Positions 26,504 to 36,856 of a stretch of 64,000 nt of DNA are shown piece after piece. The notes under the pieces were generated by a model. It was not told where the DNA came from. It did no database searches and worked only from the letters and a program-made list of their open reading frames with translations. Position numbers and translations under genes: made by a program. The stretch spans positions 1,230,001 to 1,294,000 of the forward strand of contig NZ_JAVLAT010000002.1 in NCBI RefSeq assembly GCF_032190615.1. The letters are read 5' to 3'. The DNA is from Brucella pseudogrignonensis (GTDB lineage Bacteria > Pseudomonadota > Alphaproteobacteria > Rhizobiales > Rhizobiaceae). Each line of letters starts with the position of its first letter. Within the stretch, counting starts at the first letter, position 1.

Positions 26504-27304
26504 CTAGCCTCTCTTCTTCGCTTCAGCAGCTTGTTCAGCCGCAATAACAGCAGCAGTACGACCCAGATTAGGGAAGAACTGCATGATTGCTCCGATGAAG
26601 TAGATGTAAAGTCCCGTCACTGTGATGCCGACGCGCACCCAAAGCGGTGCATCAAGCGTGTAATAGAGGCCTAAAGCACCAAAGGCACACCACACTAAAA
26701 AGATCGTCAGATTAAGCGGGCGCAGACGTACCACGCGCACCGGGTGCAAGAAACTGATTGGCAAGAACGAAAGAATTGCCGACAGAACAACGATAGCAAA
26801 AGCCTCCCATTCGCCCGGACGGACGATGAAAAGCGTAAACACCACCATATTCCATACAACAGGAAACCCCTTGAAGAAGTTTTCCTTCGTCTTCATGCCC
26901 GTATCAGCATAATAAATTGCGCTGGTGATAACGATGATCGCGCCGGATATGAATGACAGGTTGGTCCCCATGAACCCGCTTTGATAAAGTGCAAAGGCAG
27001 GTATTAGGACGTAAGTGACATAATCGATGATGTTATCAAGCAGTTCGCCTGACCAGTTCGGCAGCACATACTTGACTTCAAGCTTACGGGCGATCGGCCC
27101 ATCAATGCCATCCACGAACAGCGCCAATCCCAACCACCACCACATGGCAGTGTAACGACCATCGCTCGCAGCGACGATAGACAAAAAGGCCAGAAATGAT
27201 CCTGATGCAGTCAGCAGATGCACGGAAAATGCCTTAGCCTGCGGCGCCGTCACTTTCTTGGCTTTTAATTTTCCGGTCAATTTGCTTTTCACGCTGTTCG
27301 CCAT
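26504..27304 (-). CDS. pcs: Phosphatidylcholine synthase
   Basis: This is a 266-residue membrane enzyme that condenses CDP-diacylglycerol with choline. FVDGIDGPIARKLEVKYVLP and SGELLDNIIDYVTYVLIP form the CDP-alcohol phosphotransferase signature in the variant seen in Pcs. Several transmembrane helices follow. ATG 27304 (MANSVKSK) is preceded by AAGAGA; an upstream in-frame start adds seven residues. Pcs is the choline-dependent route to phosphatidylcholine in Brucella and rhizobia. Confidence 0.92.
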   Translation of the reverse strand: MANSVKSKLTGKLKAKKVTAPQAKAFSVHLLTASGSFLAFLSIVAASDGRYTAMWWWLGLALFVDGIDGPIARKLEVKYVLPNWSGELLDNIIDYVTYVLIPAFALYQSGFMGTNLSFISGAIIVITSAIYYADTGMKTKENFFKGFPVVWNMVVFTLFIVRPGEWEAFAIVVLSAILSFLPISFLHPVRVVRLRPLNLTIFLVWCAFGALGLYYTLDAPLWVRVGITVTGLYIYFIGAIMQFFPNLGRTAAVIAAEQAAEAKKRG

Positions 27305-27584
27305 TTCTCTTGATCGCCATCCCACGCGCTAAAACAACATGAGGGGGCACATAAGACTTTCAAGCACAAAGCAATCGAAAGCCATACTCCGTTAAAAAAG
27401 CTTTCCCCGAATAAGGCCAAAAGCGCAAGTAAGTCATGAGACAAAACCGCCCTCATTCCACCAAAGATTGGGTTTTAGTGGTCGCGGCGATGGCGTTCGA
27501 CGCTCACTTGGGATTAAATGAAGATAAATACGACGCGATAAGAATCGCTTTGGACCGAAGCTTTTCGGTCAGGGATAGAGCATT

Positions 27585-28826
27585 ATGAATGATCTAATTG
27601 TCGATAAGCCCCTCACTGAAATCACGGTCACCGGTGGCGGCCCTGCCGGAATGATGGCGGCACTTGCACTGAGCGCCAAAGGCTATCGCACGGCATTGCT
27701 TGGCCCTGAAACAGACATAAATGACCGCCGTACAACGGCACTCATGATGCCGGCTATCCGCTTTCTTGAAGAGATCGGCGTGTGGGAAGATATCGCTCCG
27801 GTCGCTGCTCCGCTCGCATCGATGCGTATCGTCGATGCCACAAAGCGGCTTATTCGCAGCCCTACGGTCACATTTCGCGCGGGCGAAATTGATGAAGTTG
27901 CCTTCGGCTATAACATTCCCAACGCTGCCTTGAACCAGAAGCTCTCTGACGCTGTTGCGAGAAATGCGAATATCACGCGGATAACGAACACGGCGATTGA
28001 ATATCGCAACAACGACGATCATATCACCATCACGCTTGCAGGTGGAAATACACTGCATACGCGATTAGTCGTCGCCGCTGACGGGCGAAATTCTGCGGCA
28101 CGCGAAGCTGCAGCTATCCGTACTCGCCGCTGGAGCTACCCGCAGACAGCGGTCGTGCTTTCTTTTGCACATGAAATCGAACACGAAAATATCTCGACCG
28201 AGTTTCATACTGAAGAGGGTCCATTCACGCAGGTTCCGCTCAAGGAGAAACGCTCTAGCCTCGTCTGGGTCGTCAACCCTGAGCGGGCAGAAGCACTGCT
28301 CGCGCTGGATGAGAGCACCCTTGCTCAACGTATTGAAGACATGATGCAATTCATGCTTGGCAAGATCACAATTGATATTCAGCCTCAAGCGTGGTCACTA
28401 TCCGGTATGGTGCCTTTATCATTTGCGGCAAAGCGTACCATTCTGATCGGTGAAGCGGCCCATGTCTTTCCACCTATCGGCGCGCAAGGACTTAATCTTG
28501 GAACGCGCGATGTCGAGATGCTCGTTAAGGCCATTGCAAGTGACCCTTCTGATCCCGGTTCAGATCGCGTAATCCGCACTTATGATCGCGGCCGTCGCCC
28601 TGATATTCTGGCACGCACTGGTTCAGTGGACGCACTGAATCGTTCGCTGTTATCTGCCATGCTACCCGCTCAAATTGTGCGCGGTGTAGGCTTGGAGATG
28701 CTGCGTTCATTTGCACCCCTGCGTGCGTTCTTCATGCGCGAAGGCCTACGACCCGGCAGTGGATTTTCTAAATTTCTACCAAAATTTCCGAAACTATCGG
28801 ATCGCGGAAGCCAGGCAAAAAATTAG
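27585..28826 (+). CDS. UbiH/UbiF-family FAD-dependent hydroxylase
   Basis: This is a 413-residue flavoprotein monooxygenase. The N-terminal GGGPAGMMAALAL binds FAD, VVAADGRNSAAREAA is the DG motif, and GEAAHVFPPIGAQGLNLGTRD is the second FAD motif. The family hydroxylates the ubiquinone ring. Which ring position it acts on cannot be decided. It is transcribed alone, divergent from pcs. Confidence 0.9.
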   Translation: MNDLIVDKPLTEITVTGGGPAGMMAALALSAKGYRTALLGPETDINDRRTTALMMPAIRFLEEIGVWEDIAPVAAPLASMRIVDATKRLIRSPTVTFRAGEIDEVAFGYNIPNAALNQKLSDAVARNANITRITNTAIEYRNNDDHITITLAGGNTLHTRLVVAADGRNSAAREAAAIRTRRWSYPQTAVVLSFAHEIEHENISTEFHTEEGPFTQVPLKEKRSSLVWVVNPERAEALLALDESTLAQRIEDMMQFMLGKITIDIQPQAWSLSGMVPLSFAAKRTILIGEAAHVFPPIGAQGLNLGTRDVEMLVKAIASDPSDPGSDRVIRTYDRGRRPDILARTGSVDALNRSLLSAMLPAQIVRGVGLEMLRSFAPLRAFFMREGLRPGSGFSKFLPKFPKLSDRGSQAKN

Positions 28827-28899
28827 CGGATCACGTTAAAATTCGATCCTGAAATCTCCCGCAGCTTTATTTTCGCCAGCGGTGAACTACATATGTCTT

Positions 28900-29235
28900 A
28901 TGAGTATGGCACAGATTAAACACGCTAAGTTTCAGATCGGGCAGGTTGTCAAACATCGTCTGTTTCCCTTCCGCGGCATTATTTTCGATGTGGACCCGGA
29001 ATTTGCGAACACGGAGGAATGGTACGAATCCATTCCGGAGGAAACGCGTCCGCACCGCGACCAGCCTTTCTATCACTTGCTGGCTGAAAATTCTGAGGCC
29101 GAATATACAGCCTATGTTTCTGAGCAAAATCTTGTTCCGGACTTCAGTGATGAACCTCTGCGGCACTCGCAAATTAGCGAAATGTTCGAAAGACTCGAAA
29201 ACGGCTCCTATCGTGTGAAGCTGCACGCAAACTGA
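28900..29235 (+). CDS. hspQ: Heat-shock protein HspQ
   Basis: This is a 111-residue HspQ/YccV-domain protein. KFQIGQVVKHRLFPFRGIIF, DVDPEFANTEEWYESIP and QPFYHLLAEN match the family, which is a Lon specificity factor and hemimethylated-DNA binder in Enterobacteria. The start is uncertain: ATG 28900 (MSMAQIK) or 28906. No strong ribosome-binding site is present. Confidence 0.88.
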   Translation: MSMAQIKHAKFQIGQVVKHRLFPFRGIIFDVDPEFANTEEWYESIPEETRPHRDQPFYHLLAENSEAEYTAYVSEQNLVPDFSDEPLRHSQISEMFERLENGSYRVKLHAN

Positions 29236-29255
29236 GACACATGAAAAACCGGCAA

Positions 29256-29283
29256 CAAAAAGGGCGCTCAAAGCGCCCTTTTT
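29256..29283. terminator. Bidirectional terminator between hspQ and the IalB-like gene
   Basis: AAAAAGGGCGCT, loop CAA, AGCGCCCTTTTT, between convergent genes. Confidence 0.9.
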
Positions 29284-29304
29284 AGTTCTCGCAGATAGCG
29301 CTGC

Positions 29305-29925
29305 TTAATTTGCTGCGCCTTTTGCCTTGGCCTGTTCAGCCTTCATCTTTTCTTCGAATTCCTTCTGGCGCTTTGCAACAGCGTCCTGAAGTTCCTTCTG
29401 GCGTTCTTCAAGTTCAGACTGCTTAAGGCCTGGGCCGGTAAGAGCCGCTGAGAAGCCTGTCAGAGCCACTGGAATTGGGTTCTGCTTATTCTGATAGTTG
29501 ACAGATGTCAGCGTGACCTTGCTGCCCTTCTTGAGCGCGTTGATCAGTTCATCCGAAAGCGGAGCTTCGGCAATGCAGCGATCTGGGAAGCAGATGCCAT
29601 ATTCGAGCTTGGTGGGCTTGTTGTTGTCGATCTGCAGACCAACGCCAGCAGGAATCAGTCGGCCGATTGGCACAGTAACCTGAAAAATCTTACGGTTGAT
29701 CTTACCCTTGATCTCGATGAGGTTGACAGCGGTCAGCAACTGGCCGGAGTCAGCAGTGATAATGTTCTGCGTGTTGCAGATGTCATTGTCTTCCTGCTTC
29801 GAGCAAACTTTGAACCAGCCCTGTGGCGGCTGCTGCTGTGCGGCTGCAGGCATCGTCGCAGAAGCAAGCAGGGCGAACGCGCCAGCAAATGCGGATGCGG
29901 CAGCGATTGTCTTCGTGCTGGTCAT
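29305..29925 (-). CDS. Invasion-associated locus B (IalB) family protein
   Basis: This is a 206-residue secreted protein. A Sec signal ends near PAAAQQ. The IalB-like domain follows: GWFKVCSKQEDNDICNTQNI, VTVPIGRLIPAGVGLQIDN, YGICFPDRCIAEAPL. The last ~35 residues are a charged, predicted helical tail (EERQKELQDAVAKRQKEFEE). IalB in Bartonella affects erythrocyte invasion; the role here is unknown. ATG 29925 is used, though a TTG two codons upstream is better placed relative to GGAAGGA. Confidence 0.88.
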   Translation of the reverse strand: MTSTKTIAAASAFAGAFALLASATMPAAAQQQPPQGWFKVCSKQEDNDICNTQNIITADSGQLLTAVNLIEIKGKINRKIFQVTVPIGRLIPAGVGLQIDNNKPTKLEYGICFPDRCIAEAPLSDELINALKKGSKVTLTSVNYQNKQNPIPVALTGFSAALTGPGLKQSELEERQKELQDAVAKRQKEFEEKMKAEQAKAKGAAN

Positions 29926-30246
29926 GATCAACAGTTTCCTTCCAAGGCTTTGATCTTCCGGTCTCTGGTTTGAGTCAGCGATAGACCGTCACTGATTTGA
30001 AAATGCGGCAACAGCGTGACCTCTGGAATTTATCATCCCAATCCGATGGCCGTGTTACAACGACTTCTCACATGAATCCAGATGGTCGTATGCAATCAAA
30101 GAGCAAAATACGACATATTTTTTGTTTTAATCTGCACTGTCACGCGCCAGACACGCTCTTAATCCGCACAAGTTCAAGGTTCATGCTAATTTCGCCATAC
30201 GAATCAAATGTAAGTTCTCACACTTATTTACAATGAACCAATTAAG
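29926..30246. other. Intergenic promoter region
   Basis: This gene-free interval separates divergent genes. No operator could be assigned. Confidence 0.4.
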
Positions 30247-32112
30247 TTGAACGAGGACGCGAGAAAGTTGACTGAATTGTTTGCTCTTTTCCGCACCACA
30301 GCTTTGGCGAGCCTGATCGGCATTTTTACAGCGACGGCTCCCACGTATGCAGAAACCGCTGCCACGCCAGATTACGCACTTTCAATGCACGGTGATGTGG
30401 CCCTGCCCGCTGACTTTACGCATTTCCCATACGCCAACCCCGATGCGCCGAAAGGTGGAACGCTCAGAATGGGCGTTGTTGGCACTTTCGATAGCCTCAA
30501 TCCATTTGTGCTGAAAAGCATGCGCACAACAGCACGCGGGTTGTTTGGTGATCAAGACTTTGGCAATCTTGTCTACGAAACGCTGATGCAGCGCTCCCGC
30601 GATGAACCTTTCACGCTTTATGGATTGTTAGCAGAGAAAGTCGCCGTTGACCCTGAACGCAAATGGGTCGAATTCACCCTTAATCCAAAAGCCAAATGGT
30701 CTGATGGCGAGCCTGTCACTGTGGATGACGTGCTCTTCACCTATGAGATTCTCACTGAAAAGGGCCGCCCGCCCTTCAACAATCGCATGAGCCGCATCGA
30801 CAAGATCGAAAAGACCGGCGAACGCTCGGTGCGATTTAATTTTAATGAGCAATCTGATCGTGAATTTCCAATGCTGATTGCCGGAACGATGCCCGTTCTG
30901 CCAAAGCACGCCATTGATCCGGCTACCTTTGGTAATTCCACGCTTAAACCACCTGTTGGCAGTGGGCCTTATATTGTGTCGAGCGTCCAACCCGGCCAGC
31001 GGATCATTTACAAACATAATCCCGATTATTGGGGCAAAGACCTGGCCGTCCGTCGCGGCTTCGATAATTTCGATATATTCAGCATCGAGTATTATCGCAA
31101 TGAGACCGCGTTGTTTGAGTCTTTCAAGAAGGGGCTTCTTGACGTTTTCATTGACGCAAACCCAACCCGCTGGGAAAAATCTTATAATTTCCCCGCCGTG
31201 GAACAGGGCAAAGTCGTTAAGGAAAATTTTGAAAAAGGCACACCAGCCAACATGCTGGGATTTGTCTTCAACACGCGACGCCCGGTGTTTGAAGATCCAC
31301 GTGTCAGGCAAGCACTCGGCCTTCTGTTTGATTTCGAATGGGCTAACCGAAATCTCTTTGCCGATCAATACAAGCGATTGCAGAGCTTCTGGGAAGGCTC
31401 GGAACTGTCATCCATTGGCAAGCCCGCTGATGCGCGTGAACGTGAATTGCTTGCTCCTTTTCCCAAAGCGGTGCGCAACGATGTCATGGAAGGCACTTGG
31501 CATCCGTCTACCACTGATGGCACAGGCCATGATCGCGGACCGGCCAAACAGGCTTATGAACTTTTAACTGAAGCTGGCTTTTCTTTTGAACACGGCAAAG
31601 CAATCGACCCGTCCGGCAAGCCTTTGCAGTTTGAAATCATGACGCGTTCGCCAGATGAGGAAAAAGTAGCGCTGGCCTATAAGCGCAATCTTGCACGTCT
31701 TGGCATTGATGTGGCAATCAGAAGCGCCGACGATGCACAATACCAGCAGCGGCTGCAAACCTTCGATTATGACATGATCCTTGGAGCTTTGACTGGATCT
31801 CTATCCCCCGGCAATGAGCAATGGCAGCGCTGGGGTTCTGCATCGCGTGATGCACAGGGGAGCTTCAACTACCCGGGCGTCGCAGATCCAGCGGTGGATG
31901 CCATGATCGAAGCGATGCTCGCAGCGCGTGAGCGTGAGGATTTCGTTAGTGCCGTGCGCGCACTCGACCGCATTCTCATATCAGGCAATTACTACATCCC
32001 CCTGTATTATCTACCTTATCAGTGGGTTGCGCGTTGGGACCAGATCGGTCATCCGGGCAAGGCTTCGCTTTACGGTTATCAGTTACCAACATGGTGGAAA
32101 GTCACCCCCTAA
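30247..32112 (+). CDS. Family 5 extracellular solute-binding protein (YejA/OppA-like)
   Basis: This is a periplasmic peptide-type binding protein of about 620 residues. A signal peptide ends near TAPTYAETA. HFPYANPDAPKGGTLRMGVVG and AKWSDGEPVTVDDVLFTYE match family 5 binding proteins, most like YejA. The reading frame has no ATG at the start: TTG 30247 or TTG 30268 must be used, with GAGG at 30252. No permease or ATPase genes adjoin, so it would share a transporter encoded elsewhere or be an orphan. Confidence 0.88.
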   Translation: MNEDARKLTELFALFRTTALASLIGIFTATAPTYAETAATPDYALSMHGDVALPADFTHFPYANPDAPKGGTLRMGVVGTFDSLNPFVLKSMRTTARGLFGDQDFGNLVYETLMQRSRDEPFTLYGLLAEKVAVDPERKWVEFTLNPKAKWSDGEPVTVDDVLFTYEILTEKGRPPFNNRMSRIDKIEKTGERSVRFNFNEQSDREFPMLIAGTMPVLPKHAIDPATFGNSTLKPPVGSGPYIVSSVQPGQRIIYKHNPDYWGKDLAVRRGFDNFDIFSIEYYRNETALFESFKKGLLDVFIDANPTRWEKSYNFPAVEQGKVVKENFEKGTPANMLGFVFNTRRPVFEDPRVRQALGLLFDFEWANRNLFADQYKRLQSFWEGSELSSIGKPADARERELLAPFPKAVRNDVMEGTWHPSTTDGTGHDRGPAKQAYELLTEAGFSFEHGKAIDPSGKPLQFEIMTRSPDEEKVALAYKRNLARLGIDVAIRSADDAQYQQRLQTFDYDMILGALTGSLSPGNEQWQRWGSASRDAQGSFNYPGVADPAVDAMIEAMLAAREREDFVSAVRALDRILISGNYYIPLYYLPYQWVARWDQIGHPGKASLYGYQLPTWWKVTP

Positions 32113-32207
32113 CACAGGTTGAACTCTTTCTAATTCAACCTACATTTCCAAAGTAAAAGCTATGCAAGCGGGAGGAGGGTTCTCCTGCTTGTCGAACGGA
32201 GCACCTC

Positions 32208-32882
32208 ATGACCGGAAGAAAAATCACCATCGACGTTGTGTCTGATGTCGTTTGCCCCTGGTGTTTCGTGGGAAAAAAAAGGCTTGAACAGGCACTTGAA
32301 TTAGCGCCTGAGGTTGATGCTGAAGTGCGCTGGCGTCCTTACCAGCTCGATCCGGCAATTCCTGCACAAGGCAAGGATCGCCAAGCCTATATGCGCGAAA
32401 AATTCGGTACGGGTTCTAAGATTGACGACATTCACAAACAGCTTGTGGAGCTTGGTGAAGAAAACGACATCGTTTTTGATTTTGACGCAATCACCCGTGC
32501 GCCCAATACTCTCGATGCGCATCGCATAATCCATTGGGCTGCACAGGCTGGTCCGGGATTGCAAGACAAGCTGGTCGGCAGACTGTTCTCGCTCTATTTT
32601 GAGCAAGGGCAGGATATTGGCGATCACGATGTGCTTGTTGATGCTGCTGCAAGTGTCGGCATGGAAGCGCCCATCGTCGCAAGACTTTTGCAAAGCGACG
32701 CCGACAAGGATGCTATCCGCGAAGAAATCGACACCGCCAATCGCATTGGTGTGCGCGGCGTCCCATGTTTCATCATCGATCAGAAATATGCCGTCATGGG
32801 TGCACAGTCAGCTTCAGCCCTTGCCGATGCCATTCAGCAGACCGCAGAAGGATTTGAACCGGGTATTTCAGAAGATCGGTAA
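32208..32882 (+). CDS. DsbA-family FrnE-like oxidoreductase
   Basis: This is a 224-residue thioredoxin-fold protein without a signal peptide. VVCPWCFVGKKRLEQAL has the CPWC active site. DAHRIIHWAA and GVRGVPCFIIDQKYAVMGAQ (with cis-Pro) match FrnE-type proteins. It is predicted to be cytoplasmic and to act on disulphides; substrate unknown. A good ribosome-binding site (CGGAGC) precedes the ATG. Confidence 0.9.
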   Translation: MTGRKITIDVVSDVVCPWCFVGKKRLEQALELAPEVDAEVRWRPYQLDPAIPAQGKDRQAYMREKFGTGSKIDDIHKQLVELGEENDIVFDFDAITRAPNTLDAHRIIHWAAQAGPGLQDKLVGRLFSLYFEQGQDIGDHDVLVDAAASVGMEAPIVARLLQSDADKDAIREEIDTANRIGVRGVPCFIIDQKYAVMGAQSASALADAIQQTAEGFEPGISEDR

Positions 32883-32892
32883 AACGGATCAA

Positions 32893-32910
32893 CGGCGGGT
32901 TAACCCGCCG
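32893..32910. terminator. Palindromic hairpin between convergent genes
   Basis: CGGCGGGTTAACCCGCCG is a perfect palindrome that overlaps the mfd stop codon. It lacks a clear T-run. Confidence 0.45.
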
Positions 32911-35900
32911 CAATCTTCGCAAGTTGAGTCATAATAACTGCCGAGCCATTCAGTCGCTTTTCAGGCGTGGACCAATCCCGAATGAAAACAATGCTCTGAT
33001 CGGGCCGGATTTTGGCCATAGAACCGTGTTCACCGATCATCTTCACCAGCCCGACCGGATTGTTAAACGTCGCATTGCGGAACTGGATCACTACACCCTT
33101 TGGACCTGCATCGAGCTTCTCGACGTTGGCGCGGCGACAGAGTGCTTTGATATATACGATTTTCAGCAGATGCTGCACTTCTTCCGGCATCGGGCCGAAA
33201 CGGTCGATCAACTCTGCACCAAATGCATCAATTTCCTGCGGCTCAGCGAGATCGGCCAGGCGACGATAAAGCCCAAGACGTAATTGCAGATCCGGCACAT
33301 AGGCTTCTGGAATCATCACAGCCGTACCGATCGCAATCTGTGGTGACCACTGGCTGTCTTCAACTTCGATCGTACCCTTAAGCGTGGCAACAGCTTCTTC
33401 CAGCATTTGCTGATAAAGCTCGAAGCCCACTTCCTTGATATGACCGGATTGTTCTTCACCAAGCAGATTGCCTGCCCCTCGAATATCCATGTCATGGCTT
33501 GCGAGCTGGAAGCCCGCGCCAAGTGTATCGAGCGACTGCAGAACCTTGAGGCGGCGCTCGGCAGTCGTTGTCAGTGTGCGACCAGCAGGTAAGGTAAACA
33601 GCGCAAAGGCGCGCTGCTTGGAGCGGCCAACACGTCCCCGCAACTGGTAAAGTTGCGCCAAACCGAACATATCGGCGCGATGCACGATCATCGTATTGGC
33701 CGTCGGAATATCAAGGCCCGATTCCACGATGGTCGTCGACAGCAGCACATCATATTGCCCGTCATAGAAGGCATTCATGATGTCGTCGAGCATACCCGGC
33801 GCCATCTGGCCATGCGCCACGGCCACTTTCAGTTCTGGCACATGGTCCTTCAGGAACTCTTCGATCTCTGTGAGATCGGCAATGCGCGGGCAGACATAGA
33901 AGCTTTGACCGCCACGATAGCGCTCGCGAAGCAAAGTTTCGCGGATCACCAGCGGATCAAACGGCGACACAAAGGTTCGCACAGCCATACGATCAACAGG
34001 CGGCGTGGTAATCAGTGAAAGCTCGCGCACGCCTGTCAAAGCCAGCTGCAATGTGCGCGGTATAGGCGTAGCCGAAAGTGTCAGGACATGAATGTCCGAC
34101 TTCAGTTCCTTGAGCCGTTCTTTGTGCTTCACACCAAAATGCTGCTCTTCGTCAATAATAAGCAAACCGAGGTTTCTGATCTTGATGGAGTTGCCCAACA
34201 GTGCATGGGTGCCAACCACAATATCAACTGTCCCATCTTCAAGGCCCTTCTTCGTAGCAGCCAGCTCTTTGGTGCCAACAAGACGCGATGCATGTGCGAC
34301 ATTGACCGGCAGACCATGGAAACGCGTCGAGAAAGTCTTGAAATGCTGGCGCGACAGAAGCGTGGTCGGCACGACGACTGCCACTTGAAAGCCGCTCAAG
34401 GCCGCAACGAAAGCAGCACGCAATGCAACTTCCGTCTTGCCGAAGCCAACGTCACCGCAAATGAGACGATCCATTGGCTTGCCTGCACCCAGATCGTCGG
34501 TGATGGCATCGATGGCGCGCAGCTGATCTTCGGTTTCGTCATAAGGGAAACGCGCAGCAAACTCCGCATACAGCCCTTCCGGTGGCTGCATAACCGGCGC
34601 GCCACGCATCTGTCGTTCGGCTGCAATCTGGATCAGATGACCGGCAATCTCTAGCAGGCGCTTCTTAAGCTTGGCTTTGCGCATCTGCCATGCGCCGCCG
34701 CCAAGCTTATCAAGAACTGCTTCCGATCCTTCCGATCCGAAGCGAGAGAGCAGCTCGATATTTTCAACTGGCAGGAACAGCCGATCATCGCCCGCATAAT
34801 GAATTTCAAGACAATCATGTGGCGCACCGGCAGCCGTAATTGTCTTAAGACCGATGAAGCGACCAATACCGTGATCGACGTGAACCACGATATCGCCAGC
34901 CGAAAGCGAAGCCGCTTCCGAGATGAAATCCTGATCGCGCTTGCGGCGTTTGGAACGGCGTACAAGGCGATCGCCCAGAATATCCTGTTCGGCAACGACA
35001 ACGAGATCGCCTGCATCAAAGCCGCTTTCAACAGCCAGAACCGCGGCCGTGATCTTGTCACGCGACAGTGCTTTGACCGTTGAAAGTCGATCCACCGTCT
35101 CGATCTTTTCAAGACCATGCTCGTCCAGCACCTGCAAAAGACGATCCAGCGAACCTTCCGACCATGCGGCAATCAACACTTTTTTGCCAGCCACGCGCAG
35201 ATCAGCGATGTATTTAACCGCCGCTTCAAACAGGTTCACATCGGTCGCAGCGCGCTCTTCCGCGAAGCTGCGCCCCTTGTGCACATCAGCATGAACAACC
35301 GTGCAGCCTGAGACTTCCGGCGTGCCGAACGGTGTCAGATCAATCCGCAAACCATTCGTTTCTGCAATTGCTTCAACTTCGCGGGGCGTCAGATAAAGCG
35401 CTTCCGGCTTAACCGGCTTATACGGGACGGCATCGCTGCCCGGCTCTTTGCCTTCGGACTGTCGCAGACGCGACTCAAAATGATCGACGACCATCGTATG
35501 ACGTTCAGTCAGCGCTTCGTGCACCAGATGATCGAACACCACCGGCATGTCGCCCGCATGATCGAAAATGGTTTCGAGATTGTCATAGAACAGTGGCAAC
35601 CAATGTTCCATGCCTGCAAAGCGGCGGCCTTCGCTAATCGCCTGATAAAGCGCATCATCGCGCTGCGGCGCGCCGAACATCGCAACGTAATTCTTGCGGA
35701 AACGGCTGATCATATCCGGCGAGAGCGAAATTTCGCTCATAGGCTGAAGCACGAATTCCTTACGTGAACCTGTGGTGCGCTGCGATGCGGGGTCGAACGC
35801 GCGAATTGTTTCGAGTGTGTCGCCAAAGAAATCCAGCCGCAGCGGCTCTTCTGAACCCGGCGCATAAAGATCGAGAATGCCACCGCGAACTGCATATTCG

Positions 35901-36412
35901 CCAATGTCACGCACAGTCGAAACACGTTCAAAACCATTGCGCTCCAACCGTGCGCTCAGATCATTCATATTGAGCTGATTACCAGGGCGGGCGGAAATCA
36001 CCTGTTCGGCGATTGCCGCCTGTGGTGGCAGCTTTTGCAGAATAGCGTTGGCAGTTGTGATAATGACAGCTGGATGCGGCGTTTTCTTGAGCGATGCCAA
36101 AGCAGCCAGTGCTGCGAGCCTGCGCGCCGATGCATCAGCCCCCGGCGACACACGATCATATGGCAGACAGTCCCATGCTGGTAGATGCAGCACAGGAAGA
36201 TCGGGCGAAACAAAGTTCAGCACCTGTTCCAGATCAGCAATGCGCTGGCCATCGCGCACAATATACAAGACAGGCCCGCGTTCTCCGATCTCTTCGACCA
36301 AACGCGCAAGACAAAAAGCCTCGAAACCGTCGGCAACGCCGTCGATAACGATATGCTTGCCATTTTTAACGCTCGGGCCGGTTTTAAGACCAAATTTGCT
36401 GAATACGGGCAT
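32900..36412 (-). CDS. mfd: Transcription-repair coupling factor
   Basis: This is a 1170-residue DNA translocase that removes stalled RNA polymerase and recruits UvrAB. The N-terminal UvrB-like region (residues ~20-350) is followed by the RNA-polymerase-interacting domain (VHVDHGIGRFIGL), the RecG-like motor with Walker A GDVGFGKTE and DEEQHFG box, then QLRGRVGRS and a C-terminal TRCF domain. Length is standard. It lies 11 bp after sdhE. Confidence 0.97.
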   Translation of the reverse strand: MPVFSKFGLKTGPSVKNGKHIVIDGVADGFEAFCLARLVEEIGERGPVLYIVRDGQRIADLEQVLNFVSPDLPVLHLPAWDCLPYDRVSPGADASARRLAALAALASLKKTPHPAVIITTANAILQKLPPQAAIAEQVISARPGNQLNMNDLSARLERNGFERVSTVRDIGEYAVRGGILDLYAPGSEEPLRLDFFGDTLETIRAFDPASQRTTGSRKEFVLQPMSEISLSPDMISRFRKNYVAMFGAPQRDDALYQAISEGRRFAGMEHWLPLFYDNLETIFDHAGDMPVVFDHLVHEALTERHTMVVDHFESRLRQSEGKEPGSDAVPYKPVKPEALYLTPREVEAIAETNGLRIDLTPFGTPEVSGCTVVHADVHKGRSFAEERAATDVNLFEAAVKYIADLRVAGKKVLIAAWSEGSLDRLLQVLDEHGLEKIETVDRLSTVKALSRDKITAAVLAVESGFDAGDLVVVAEQDILGDRLVRRSKRRKRDQDFISEAASLSAGDIVVHVDHGIGRFIGLKTITAAGAPHDCLEIHYAGDDRLFLPVENIELLSRFGSEGSEAVLDKLGGGAWQMRKAKLKKRLLEIAGHLIQIAAERQMRGAPVMQPPEGLYAEFAARFPYDETEDQLRAIDAITDDLGAGKPMDRLICGDVGFGKTEVALRAAFVAALSGFQVAVVVPTTLLSRQHFKTFSTRFHGLPVNVAHASRLVGTKELAATKKGLEDGTVDIVVGTHALLGNSIKIRNLGLLIIDEEQHFGVKHKERLKELKSDIHVLTLSATPIPRTLQLALTGVRELSLITTPPVDRMAVRTFVSPFDPLVIRETLLRERYRGGQSFYVCPRIADLTEIEEFLKDHVPELKVAVAHGQMAPGMLDDIMNAFYDGQYDVLLSTTIVESGLDIPTANTMIVHRADMFGLAQLYQLRGRVGRSKQRAFALFTLPAGRTLTTTAERRLKVLQSLDTLGAGFQLASHDMDIRGAGNLLGEEQSGHIKEVGFELYQQMLEEAVATLKGTIEVEDSQWSPQIAIGTAVMIPEAYVPDLQLRLGLYRRLADLAEPQEIDAFGAELIDRFGPMPEEVQHLLKIVYIKALCRRANVEKLDAGPKGVVIQFRNATFNNPVGLVKMIGEHGSMAKIRPDQSIVFIRDWSTPEKRLNGSAVIMTQLAKIAAG

Positions 36413-36423
36413 GGGACTTATTC

Positions 36424-36711
36424 TCAGAATTCTATGCGGTCACGGAATGCGATGATGTCTCGGAACAGCGGCGTATCATATTCCTTTGGTGTTTCGCTTT
36501 CGCCTGTCACCCACTTCAGAAGATCTCGGTCGAGCACCTCAAGAATCTGCTCAAACTCATCCAGCTGTGCATCGGTGAAGGTTGGAAGATATTCATCGGC
36601 ATATTGCCCAAGGATCAAATCCATCTCGCGCATACCACGATGCCATGCGCGAAACAGAAGCTTGCGACGCCTTACATCAAGTTTTCCTGCCGCAAGTGTG
36701 CTGCCAGTCAT
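36424..36711 (-). CDS. sdhE: Succinate dehydrogenase assembly factor 2 (SdhE)
   Basis: This is a 95-residue protein. AWHRGMREMDLILGQYADEY contains the RGxxExD motif required for flavinylation of SdhA. The small size and acidic tail are normal for the family. It lies upstream of mfd in the same direction. Confidence 0.92.
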   Translation of the reverse strand: MTGSTLAAGKLDVRRRKLLFRAWHRGMREMDLILGQYADEYLPTFTDAQLDEFEQILEVLDRDLLKWVTGESETPKEYDTPLFRDIIAFRDRIEF

Positions 36712-36856
36712 TGTTTGAGCGCTCCATTAACAAATATGTCGCCGGTATATAGCATCTCGAACGAAAGTGGGAACCCGTTTCCGCAATAAGAACAAAAATA
36801 GTACAAAACTATTTCAAAGGCTTGCGCAGAAAAGCAAAGCAGTTAATGCTCCTGCT